NCBI GenBank assembly: GCA_938003875.1
Contig: CALKWO010000156.1
Coordinates: 1-64,000, forward strand
Direction: 5' to 3'
Source of the DNA: an uncultured bacterium
Lineage (GTDB): Bacteria; Planctomycetota; Uabimicrobiia; Uabimicrobiales; JABWCH01
Length of the DNA stretch: 64,000 nt
Below the pieces are notes generated by a model. That model had not been told where the DNA came from and made no database searches. It saw only the letters and a list, made by a program, of their open reading frames with translations. Numbering within the stretch: the stretch's first letter is position 1; each line of letters starts with the position of its first letter. Positions 25,327 through 33,900 of the stretch are shown here, one piece after another. The position numbers and the translations under genes were made by a program.

Positions 25327-25510
25327 ACTATTCTCCTTCGCATTTTTTTAAATTGACTGTGCTTTTTCGCATGTAAAAGGCAATTATTTACAGATAAGAT
25401 GTTATCTGATAATTTTTTATAATTACTGATTTTATGGCAATTTAAAATCAATTGCAATTGAAATAAATTTTACTATACTCTGAGTATTTACAATTAAAGC
25501 CAACAGGTAA

Positions 25511-27304
25511 TTTGACAATGTTAAATTCGTGTCCTTGTACTACAAGGGTTACCTAAATTTTTTGTATTTATTTTTTTTGAACAGTGACACATTTTAGTCG
25601 CTAAAAAAAGATCATCTTCTACCAAATTAATCCATGATTACGAACTATCGGATCGGAACCATCAACGACAGAGTAAACTTAAACTTACGGAGCAGGAAGT
25701 TGGTAACGGCGTCTTTCTTGTCTACGTCTGCAACTTGTAGAACGAGAACGGCCTACCAAATGTTTTACGACAATTTGCACAGCTTGTTCAATAGATAATC
25801 TTGGCAAAGGCAGTACCACTTTGAGCAATTCTCTAATGTTAGCGATGGAGAGACCAGGGAGAACTGTAAGTTCTAAGTCGCTAGCCAATTGTGGATCTCT
25901 TGGATACTGAAGGGCCCAGTCAAGCTTGATTTCAGAAGCAAACCACAGAGCCAGGGAAACCAGAGCAGCATGATGCATCCAAGAACGATATTTACGAGCT
26001 TGCAGTTCATCCCAACCCAGCTCTGATTTTGCATCTTCGAATGTCCGTTCTACGAAGTATCTCTCACCACGGCAACAGGCCATCTCTTCCAAAGAAGTTG
26101 TGATAGGAAAATTACTTAGAGAAAATCTGAATTCACCATTAGGCTCTTGTTTTATGAACAGCCATTCTTCCAGAATTTTGCCTTCCTCAGTCACTGTCCA
26201 TACACGACGAGTGGCGCATTTCACGATAAGCAACCCTCGTTCAGTATAACGGGTGATGACTGGCTGCAATTGGATCTCTCCTATCAGAGAGCGTGGTTCT
26301 ACAAACTTATCATCACTCAATACTTGATATTTGGAACAAGGCCGTCCTCGCCTGCCTTCGATAGTTTGCGGTATCCCAACTACAGGCATATTCAGATATA
26401 TCGGCGTAGTTGAGTGGATGTCTGCTATGTAAAGAAGATTCTCATCATTGAGACCTACGCGGAACTCTGTGTCGCAACCATATATACAGTCGGAAGCTAC
26501 GATTTTGAAAGGTAAATGGTTAGCTTTGGCTTCTTTGATCATTTCTAGGGCAATCTGAGGTTTGGTCTGAAACTTTCGGTCGTTTGGGATATGCCAATCT
26601 TCTCTCAATTCAGTATGTTCTTCATCAAACCAGATATTGGGAATGTAGAGATCTCCATCAACCATTACCCAGGCTCCCGCCTGGTAGTAACCCAGCATAA
26701 CACCGACTTGCCCTAGGTCTACTTTGACTAGATTTCCTAGATATTGTCTGCTGGCTCCTGCACTATTTTTTCCAAATCGCCGATCTCCGCTTTCGTCCAC
26801 GGTAAGCGTTCCTCCATGCATCTGAGGATATCCCTGTATTTCTTTTTGTATCTGCACAAACACAGCCTTTGCTTCCCAAGGAGCATCGGACATAAATTGT
26901 TGCAAATTCTGCCCGTCATCGTTTATACTTATAACACGACTGGCGATCTGTGCATAATTGCGTTTGCAGTCCATAGTCAGCAAACCTCGTAAGTAGGCAA
27001 AACCATATTCGCTTGTATCTCGGCCTCTTTTGCCTCTGAACAAGGGATGAAACCGTATCCATATACGTTGCAAGCGATCAGCTAAATCTTCTATCGCTTC
27101 CATATTCAATCCCCAACGTTCCGCATTCAATACACTATTGTTTGTGGTAACCGCTAAAGTCAATTCGTATCTCCTTCTGTATTTTTATTTGATTGATTGA
27201 GGGAGATACTTTTTTATCAAATTCGGATTTTCAATTCAAACTATTAAATCATAAATTTTTCGTAACTATTTGGTAATCAACAATCATAATTTAACATTGT
27301 CAAA
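25511..27304. mobile_element. Complete IS701-like insertion sequence, 1794 bp
   Basis: Bounded by perfect 17-bp terminal inverted repeats, TTTGACAATGTTAAATT at 25511-25527 and its complement at 27288-27304. A 4-bp target duplication GTAA is at 25507-25510 and 27305-27308. One transposase gene fills the interior on the minus strand. Intact ends, direct repeats and an open transposase indicate a recent insertion. It lies between the EEP gene and a small HTH gene and disrupts neither. The 25327-25684 stretch holds the EEP promoter region, the left end and non-coding IS sequence. Confidence 0.95.
25685..27163 (-). CDS. IS701-family DDE transposase
   Basis: 492-residue transposase. The first catalytic Asp lies in LTVDESGDRRFGK near 122, the second in IVASDCIYG near 224, and the Glu in ERTFEDAKSELGWDE near 376, which is the DDE order of IS701/IS4-like enzymes. 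RRFGKNSAGASRQYLG after the first Asp is characteristic of IS701. The start appears to be TTG at 27163, placed after AAGGAGATACGAA. The C-terminus is Arg-rich. The gene is intact, so the element may be active. Confidence 0.93.
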   Translation of the reverse strand: MTLAVTTNNSVLNAERWGLNMEAIEDLADRLQRIWIRFHPLFRGKRGRDTSEYGFAYLRGLLTMDCKRNYAQIASRVISINDDGQNLQQFMSDAPWEAKAVFVQIQKEIQGYPQMHGGTLTVDESGDRRFGKNSAGASRQYLGNLVKVDLGQVGVMLGYYQAGAWVMVDGDLYIPNIWFDEEHTELREDWHIPNDRKFQTKPQIALEMIKEAKANHLPFKIVASDCIYGCDTEFRVGLNDENLLYIADIHSTTPIYLNMPVVGIPQTIEGRRGRPCSKYQVLSDDKFVEPRSLIGEIQLQPVITRYTERGLLIVKCATRRVWTVTEEGKILEEWLFIKQEPNGEFRFSLSNFPITTSLEEMACCRGERYFVERTFEDAKSELGWDELQARKYRSWMHHAALVSLALWFASEIKLDWALQYPRDPQLASDLELTVLPGLSIANIRELLKVVLPLPRLSIEQAVQIVVKHLVGRSRSTSCRRRQERRRYQLPAP

Positions 27305-27349
27305 GTAACATCTATCCTTCCAATTACGGAATGTTTATTGAGAATAGGG

Positions 27350-27658
27350 CTAAACTACAAATTGCTTCTTTTTGAGAAACTGTTCGATGGATTCACGAGG
27401 AATAAGATACCTGGATTGACTATGGTTGTTGAGTTTGAAGGCTTCGAGTTTCTTTTGCAGTATTAGCTTTCGGACGTTGCTTCTGCTGCATTTCAAGATT
27501 TTTGCAGCCTGGCCGACGCTCAAATATGTATCTAAGGCGTCCTTGTTAGAGGAAGTGAGGTGGGCTACGAGTTTTTTCAAAAGCAAGTTTTGTTGCTCCA
27601 TGAGAGAACTCTGGTGCTTTAGTTCTTCAACAAAGGGCGAGATAATAGGATTTTTCAT
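27350..27658 (-). CDS. Excisionase-like helix-turn-helix protein
   Basis: 102 residues. An N-terminal coiled-coil-like stretch is followed by an HTH_17/MerR-type DNA-binding domain: YLSVGQAAKILKCSRSNVRK near 45-64 and SRYLIPRESIEQFL at the C-terminus. Such proteins act as excisionases or small regulators. AAAGGAAAAC precedes the ATG. It ends a three-gene minus-strand operon, 58 bp after the cysteine-motif protein. The IS sits just beyond its stop. Confidence 0.82.
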   Translation of the reverse strand: MKNPIISPFVEELKHQSSLMEQQNLLLKKLVAHLTSSNKDALDTYLSVGQAAKILKCSRSNVRKLILQKKLEAFKLNNHSQSRYLIPRESIEQFLKKKQFVV

Positions 27659-27716
27659 TGTTTTCCTTTCTTATAACAGGGAAATTGGTAGCTTCCCTGT
27701 TGTATCGAAATTTATT

Positions 27717-27965
27717 TCAGAAATTCTTCAAATAATCACGCAATATGTTTTGGAGTTCTTTCCAATATCGGTAAACTTGTATTTTGGGTACCTGGCATCT
27801 ATTCCAGCATGTATGGCGCATCGGGCATCCTTTTTTGGGACAGCCCTTTGCTAATTCTTTTTGATACTTTTTTCCATGCCCAATCGCTTGTTTCATGTTT
27901 TTACCAATCGGGAATCTTCTCTCCAATAAGCAGAGGAGAAGAGAACAGTAAATATCTTCTCTCAT
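27717..27965 (-). CDS. Small cysteine-motif protein, unknown function
   Basis: 82 residues with four closely spaced cysteines (GCPKKGCPMRHTCWNRC, about 41-57), likely binding a metal, in a basic protein with an amphipathic C-terminal helix. AAGGAA precedes the ATG at 27965. It lies between two genes on the same strand with spacings of 18 and 58 bp, consistent with an operon. No family is recognised. A nucleic-acid or protein-interaction role is a guess from charge and cysteines. Confidence 0.65.
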   Translation of the reverse strand: MREDIYCSLLLCLLERRFPIGKNMKQAIGHGKKYQKELAKGCPKKGCPMRHTCWNRCQVPKIQVYRYWKELQNILRDYLKNF

Positions 27966-27983
27966 ATTTTTCCTTTCTAATAG

Positions 27984-28544
27984 CTATTCTTCTCTAACCA
28001 ATCGTTCTAAAAGTTCTTCCATAAAGTGTTGGAACAGATCATCTAAATAATCCATGTTTTCTTGTTCTTCGAAAAGTTCATCGGGAGCCTTTTCGAAGCG
28101 AACCTTTTTCTCAAAATATACTTTTTGTCTGTATTCCTTTGCCTTCTTTTCCTTCTTTGCCATCCATGCTAAATCACGTCGTTTTCGTTCGGTGAAGACC
28201 AGAAGGTGATCCTGAAAGTTTTCACAAAATTCTTCTTGATGCCGGTGAAGAGTTTCAGACATCGCAGTGATTACGAGCTTAGATATATCCTGAATTTCCA
28301 AGAAAAGTACGGAAATTGCTTCAAGCTGGTCTTCATTCCGAAGAAACTTGAATATCTCCTTCTCACGAAAAAGCAGTAGTTGATTCAAAAGTTTTTTCCA
28401 GTTTTCAGAATATCTGCTTGGCTTCCAGGCTGTTGAGATTTCCGGCAAAATTTCTAAAAACGATTTTAGCAAGAGTAAATATATTTCTTCCGAAGGATCT
28501 CCACCTGATGGGCAGGTGGAAGGCTCATATCCGAAAGATACCAT
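27984..28544 (-). CDS. Uncharacterised charged helical protein
   Basis: 186 residues of unknown function, largely helical, with a Lys/Arg/Glu-rich region (about 120-165) and an acidic C-terminus. I chose the ATG at 28544 because AAGGAGAATGAG precedes it, rather than the longer frame from 28643. Near its start a DNA palindrome, CCACCTG..CAGGTGG (28501-28519), encodes STCPSGG. It is first in the operon with the cysteine-motif and HTH genes and divergent from the sigma-factor operon, so it may share regulation with it. Confidence 0.7.
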   Translation of the reverse strand: MVSFGYEPSTCPSGGDPSEEIYLLLLKSFLEILPEISTAWKPSRYSENWKKLLNQLLLFREKEIFKFLRNEDQLEAISVLFLEIQDISKLVITAMSETLHRHQEEFCENFQDHLLVFTERKRRDLAWMAKKEKKAKEYRQKVYFEKKVRFEKAPDELFEEQENMDYLDDLFQHFMEELLERLVREE

Positions 28545-28672
28545 CTCATTCTCCTTAAAAATTTTGAGGCGATAATGTGGTAAAGATACATCGGCAAACC
28601 AAAAATTTTTTTTCTTCTCTGGGATAACGAATGAGATCGCCAAACATAACAGTTTTCCTTGAAAAAATTTTG

Positions 28673-28702
28673 TTGGAATATCAAACCTTTGGAATGTATG
28701 AT
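28673..28702 (+). promoter_or_regulatory. Possible promoter of the sigma/anti-sigma/CHAT operon
   Basis: TTGGAA at 28673-28678, an 18-bp spacer and TATGAT at 28697-28702, ending 67 bp before the sigma-factor ATG. The match is moderate, and an ECF-type promoter in the same interval cannot be excluded. Confidence 0.35.
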
Positions 28703-28769
28703 GGGGAGGCTTTTTGTAGAACTCATTGTCCTGAAATGCTCATAAAAATCAGAAAAAGGCTTGTAGGAA

Positions 28770-29333
28770 ATGAAGGATGATATTGTTTTAGTTTTTCAAA
28801 GATACCAAAAATACCCAACCCAGGAACTTGCTGCTGGCATTTATTTCTATGCTAAGGAACTATATGCGGCGATTGCCAGTAAATTTCACTTTTTCAGTTT
28901 AGAGGAAGAAGATTTTGTTCAGGATGGGATATTGAATTTATTGAATCATAAAATTTCTACAATAAATTTACAGAATATCAATCAAGAGGAAGAATTGCGC
29001 AGGCTTTTATTTCGAATTGCCATAAATGAAGCCAGGGATATCTTTCGTAGAGAAAAGAGACTTAAATTTTTCGTGTTGCAAGAATCCGATTCGCTTCTAT
29101 CTCTGGAAGTAAATCATGTGGCTTTTATCGAAGAGCAAGAAATGCTGGAAATGATGTTAATGCACATTTCTAAGAGCAAAAGGGAACTTCTGTTGGCAAA
29201 GTATATAAAAGAATGGAGTAATGCTGAAATCCTGGAATGTTTTGGGTTTCCGAGTATCGAAGCAGTACGGCAAGCACTGTATGAAGCCAGACTGGCTTTA
29301 CGACGGGCTTATGAAGAATTGAATGAGGATTGA
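28770..29333 (+). CDS. ECF-like RNA polymerase sigma factor
   Basis: 187 residues. Region 2 appears as EEEDFVQDGILNLLNH (about 45-60) followed by LRRLLFRIAINEARDIFRREKR (core and -10 binding). Region 4 has a helix-turn-helix, SNAEILECFGFPSIEAVRQALYEARLALRR (about 147-177). No region 1 or 3 is seen. It is immediately followed by a zinc-binding anti-sigma-like gene and then a TPR-CHAT protease, so its activity is probably controlled by them. GGAA lies close to the ATG. The target promoters are unknown. Confidence 0.88.
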   Translation: MKDDIVLVFQRYQKYPTQELAAGIYFYAKELYAAIASKFHFFSLEEEDFVQDGILNLLNHKISTINLQNINQEEELRRLLFRIAINEARDIFRREKRLKFFVLQESDSLLSLEVNHVAFIEEQEMLEMMLMHISKSKRELLLAKYIKEWSNAEILECFGFPSIEAVRQALYEARLALRRAYEELNED

Positions 29334-29350
29334 ATAATAAGGATGGTTCT

Positions 29351-30919
29351 ATGGTTCCGAAAGAAATCAGTTGTGATAATTTCGACGAATTTTTAGAATT
29401 TTACAATGAAGACCAAGAGATAAAAAAACGCTTGGAAGAACATGCCGAAAGATGCGAGGAATGTTTTTTAGCAATGACGGCTTGGATAGAGGTGCAGAAA
29501 AATTTTGCCGTTTGTTTGAAGGATGCAGCGCGGAGTAATCAGGCCAAAGAAGGATTTGCCAAAATTGCTTCGAAGCTGAACACGGTGGCCTTGCCCGCTG
29601 AGTCAGTAGGATATTTCCCTGGAAATGGCCGATGGGTTTTCCGAAATTGGAGCAGACAGGAATTTTTAGAAAAAGTCGAGCCAGAGAAAGAGGTGTATCC
29701 CCTTGGGGAGAATATCGAAATCCATTTTGAGATTTTACAAGAGGGTTGCCGCGTGATTCTGGTATTTGTCAATGAATATCATGGTTCCCAGAATCTTTGG
29801 GTAGAAATACGCCGGAATTCGGAAGATTCTAAAAGAATTCAGGTTATACAATCCAGAGTAGAGTTGCCATACCTTTCTTGGGGGGAATATTCCCTTCGCA
29901 TTTCGCTTCATGAGATTCCGTTAGAAGAGTTTATGCTGATAATTGGAGGCGAGGGAAAAAACCGTTATTCCTTACCAATTTCTTGGTCGGATTGGGAAAT
30001 CATATCGGATGAAAAAAAGCTATCCCTGGTGAAATGGATTGATCTGCCGTTTGCTATGGGAAAGGCGCATATAAGCCTTGAAGATGAAGGCAAGTACCTG
30101 GTAATGATGCCCAAAATGGAGATATTACCATCTGGTTATGAAATTTTTATCAATGCTCGCAAATATTTGGGAGATAGTATCATGATAGAGAGCAGAGATA
30201 TTGAGTTTCAGATCCGTTATCAAGGCGATTCGGTCTTTCGCTATCTTTTTTACGGAGATTCAGAATTAAAGAAAAAAGCACAAGAATCGAAAACTTTATC
30301 TTTATTTTCCAGGAAAACGCTAGAACTCGCTGTTAAAGAAGCTCGCTTTCCAGTGGATATAGAATTTTACACAGACAAGATCGAGCTAAATTTGTTGGAG
30401 ATGCCCGATGAGATAAGGAAGCAGGTCAACCACATCGCTCTTTTTTATGAAGGGAAAGCGATTGGAATTGCAGCAATAGATGATTTTCTCGAATTTTCTT
30501 GCGATATAAAGATCAGCGAGCATATCGCCGAAGTACATCGGCAGGAACAAAGCAATTCTTTGGAATTTCATATCTCTGCGGTCGAGCAGGAACCAATCTA
30601 CGAAGGTGCTGTAAAATTAGCGAGTTTGCAGGAAGACGTAATAGAATTGAAATGCCGACAGGATAGCAGAATACGATTACAAATGAAGCTCAGTCAGGGC
30701 GTGTTTCATCTTTTTCTGCTTTCAGAAAATCGACCTGGCAGAGAATGGGAGAATGCCGTTGTATATCTGGAAAATCAGGAAATAGGTAGGATTCGACAAA
30801 TGGTTATGCAAAAGGTCATTTCTTGTTCATCAAAGATTTTCGCTGGCATATTGGCAGATGCTTCGATTCGATTGAAACACCAGGGTCAAAGCTGGGATTT
30901 TGTAAGAGAGAGATCATGA
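29351..30919 (+). CDS. Zinc-binding anti-sigma-like protein with a long beta-rich region
   Basis: 522 residues from the ATG at 29351 (AAGGA upstream; an in-frame TTG at 29330 is less likely). The N-terminus carries the zinc anti-sigma signature H-x3-C-x2-C in EEHAERCEECF, with His at 31, Cys at 35 and Cys at 38. The rest is hydrophilic and strand-rich, with sections that look like repeated beta domains. No membrane segment is seen, so unlike classical membrane anti-sigma factors it should be cytoplasmic. It lies between the sigma gene (17 bp) and the CHAT gene (4-bp overlap). I infer that it holds the sigma factor and may be the protease's substrate. Confidence 0.72.
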   Translation: MVPKEISCDNFDEFLEFYNEDQEIKKRLEEHAERCEECFLAMTAWIEVQKNFAVCLKDAARSNQAKEGFAKIASKLNTVALPAESVGYFPGNGRWVFRNWSRQEFLEKVEPEKEVYPLGENIEIHFEILQEGCRVILVFVNEYHGSQNLWVEIRRNSEDSKRIQVIQSRVELPYLSWGEYSLRISLHEIPLEEFMLIIGGEGKNRYSLPISWSDWEIISDEKKLSLVKWIDLPFAMGKAHISLEDEGKYLVMMPKMEILPSGYEIFINARKYLGDSIMIESRDIEFQIRYQGDSVFRYLFYGDSELKKKAQESKTLSLFSRKTLELAVKEARFPVDIEFYTDKIELNLLEMPDEIRKQVNHIALFYEGKAIGIAAIDDFLEFSCDIKISEHIAEVHRQEQSNSLEFHISAVEQEPIYEGAVKLASLQEDVIELKCRQDSRIRLQMKLSQGVFHLFLLSENRPGREWENAVVYLENQEIGRIRQMVMQKVISCSSKIFAGILADASIRLKHQGQSWDFVRERS

Positions 30920-33900
30920 CGAAAGAGTATTGGTTAGAAGGATTGGCCAGGCAAGTTACGAGTGGAAAAAAAAGTTTTGAGGATGCCCTGGAATATGTCG
31001 GAGATTTTGTCCAAAGAGGTATGGTAAGCCAGGAAATCCAGAAATCCGAGAGCAAGAATATCTATAACAAGACCGCAGAGTCTGAACCTACCGAATATCT
31101 CTTGGCTTTATCCCTTTTGAATAAAGCCTGGCAAGCGAATTTAAGGCAGGAATATGAAGTAGCTTGCAGTTCTTTTCGGATCGCTACAATTGCCCGTGGC
31201 CTTTCTCGTCTGGCTTTGGCTGTGGAATGCCTGGACGAATGCCTTGTGTATTTTGAAGCTCATGAGAAGACGTGGCAGTTGATCTTTGCTTTGCAGGAAT
31301 TAGTGGCAATCCATCTGGAAACCGACAAACCCTACGATGCTGTCAAGTATAGCCAAAGGGCGTTCTGTGTTTTAGAAGAGCAAGCCAAAATTCGGTCGAA
31401 TGGATGGAAAAAAAACGAAGCCCCTATGTTGGGAAACGTGGGCCAAATTTTATTGCTATGCGGAGTGAATTTACTCAATCGAGCATTGGCAGAAGATGCA
31501 ATCCAACCTCTGCGAAATTCTCTGGCTGTTTTTTCCTGGCTTTGTTATGAACCGGCCCAAAGTGAAGTTTTGGGCATTTTGGGTACGGCCTATTATCGTT
31601 GCGGTCGGTCGCAAAAGGCTGTGGAGTGTTATCTGGAATCTTTAGCGATGGGAGAAAAATGTAGCCTGAGCTACAACAAGGCACCTCTTTTAGTGAATCT
31701 GGGAATTGCCTCTTTGTCTTTAGGGCAGGTAAAAATAGCTTTCGAATATTCCCAAAAAGCTCTTGAAATCGCAGAAAATCTCGGAGACGATCAGCACCGC
31801 ATCATGGCCTGGGGAAATTTAGGCGATATATTTCTCCATAAATCAGAAATTTCGCAGGCTTTGGAATACTACGGGAAGGCCGAAAAATTGGCTTTTGCAA
31901 TAGGAAATCTTGCTTTAAGAGCCAATTATTTACAGAAAATGGGAAGTGCATATCGTGATGCAAGTGATTGGGAGCAGTCCTTGAAATCTTATGGGAAAGC
32001 TTTGGAAATAGCCGAGCAAATGGAAGATATTGTACAGATAGGCAATTGCAAAGGGAATATGGGAAATGTTTATCGAGATATATGTAGATGGGAAGATGCG
32101 TTGTCCCTCTATCGAGAAGCATTTGCCATCGCAGAAAAAACACAAGATTTACGCAATCAGGGGAACTGGCTAGGAAATTCGGCGGTGATAAGGCAACAAC
32201 AAGGGGAAGAGACAGAGGCTTTAGAGCTTTACGAGCGAGCGATCCAGATTGCCAGGGATGCTCAAGATCCCTTATCGGAAAGCAATTGGCATGGAAATAT
32301 GGGGAATGTTTATCGAGATATAGGGTCTTTGCAAAAGGCAATCCAAAAATACGAGCAGGCTCTTGCTATTGTGGAGAAGACCGGAGAACGCCGAAAAGAA
32401 GGGATGTTTCTGGTGAATATAGGCAGTGCCTATCTCCATCTTGGTTATGTCGCTTTAGCGTTCGAGTACTACCGACGGGCATTTGCCATAGCACAAAAAT
32501 CAGAGGATAAAGTTTCTCAACAGTCGGTCTTGGGAAATATGGGCAATGCTTACTACAGAGAAAACAAATTAGAGGATGCTATCGAATGCTATAAAAATGC
32601 CGAAAAAATCGCAGACGAAATAGGGATGAAACAGCATCGTATTTGTTGGCTAGGCAATCTGGGCAATGCCTATCGCTCTCAAAATAAAATCGAACAAGCG
32701 GCGCAGATGTACCGTCAATCTCTGGAAATTTCCAGGCAAATCCGTGACCAAAGGGGAGAAGCGAGCCAGATATGTAACCTGGCCCATATTTACCGGCTTC
32801 AAGGGAATCGGGGTTTGGCTTTGCAAATGTACCAGCAAGCCAGAAATATCCATCAGTCCATTGGAAATAAGGATGGAGAAAGGATTACACTGGTGAGTCT
32901 GGGAATTTTCCATTACGAGGGAGACCAATTTCTTCTTGCCCACGAATATTTCCAACAGAGCCTCGAATTATTGGAAGGTTTGCGGGATATTTCAGCTCTC
33001 GGTCCTTTGCCAGAAATCTTCATGGAAAGCGAAATGGATATGTACCAGGCAATGGTGGAGTGCTGTCTGCGCCTTTATAAGGATATGGAAGCCTGGCATT
33101 GGTCGGAAAAAGCCAGAACCCATTTTTTGACCACTGGAATCGCTGCCCGAAATATCGAACCTTCACCCAATGTGCCAAAGGAACTTCGAGAAAAATACAA
33201 AGGCGTCCGCCAGGCGAAGTTCGAAGCGCAAGCCAGAAAACAACTTTATATGACAGGCCAATCTACGGAAAATCCTCAAAATCTTGATTTTTGGGAAAGC
33301 CAATGGAAAGAGGTAATCCGTTCAATCCAACCCTACGCCCCCGAGTTCAGTAACGTTTTTTTCCCGCAAGACACAAGCCTCACGGAATTTCAGGCGATGA
33401 TACAGGAAGACTCCCTTTGGATCGAATTTTTTGTAAGCCCGGCTTCCATGATTATATTTATGATAAGCCACAGCGAGTTTCAGGTGCTAAAAATCCCAGA
33501 ATTCACGGAGGCTGTTTTGACAGAAATCGCTACAAAATGGGATCGTCTATATCAGAAAACGAAAATCCATCAAGATTACCGTAGTTTGAGAGCCTTTTTC
33601 ACCCAAGAGAAAAAAAATACGTTTGTCGAGAAATATCTAAGAGAAATGATCGCTCAATACCAGCAGTACCGTACATTATGGGAGCAATGCAATTCCTTAA
33701 AAGATAAAATCAAAGCCGAGGCTATTCCGAATGTAAAGATGGCGTACAAGGAAGAATTCAAGCAAATTTCTTCTCGATTACGCAGCCTTCAAAACTGGTT
33801 GGATAAAATCCAACTGCAACACGAGCATTGGGAAAATTTAGAAAAATTTTTGCATTCCGGAGAGTTGCTTTCTTCTACGCTGGTGCTTTTGGAAGCCTAC

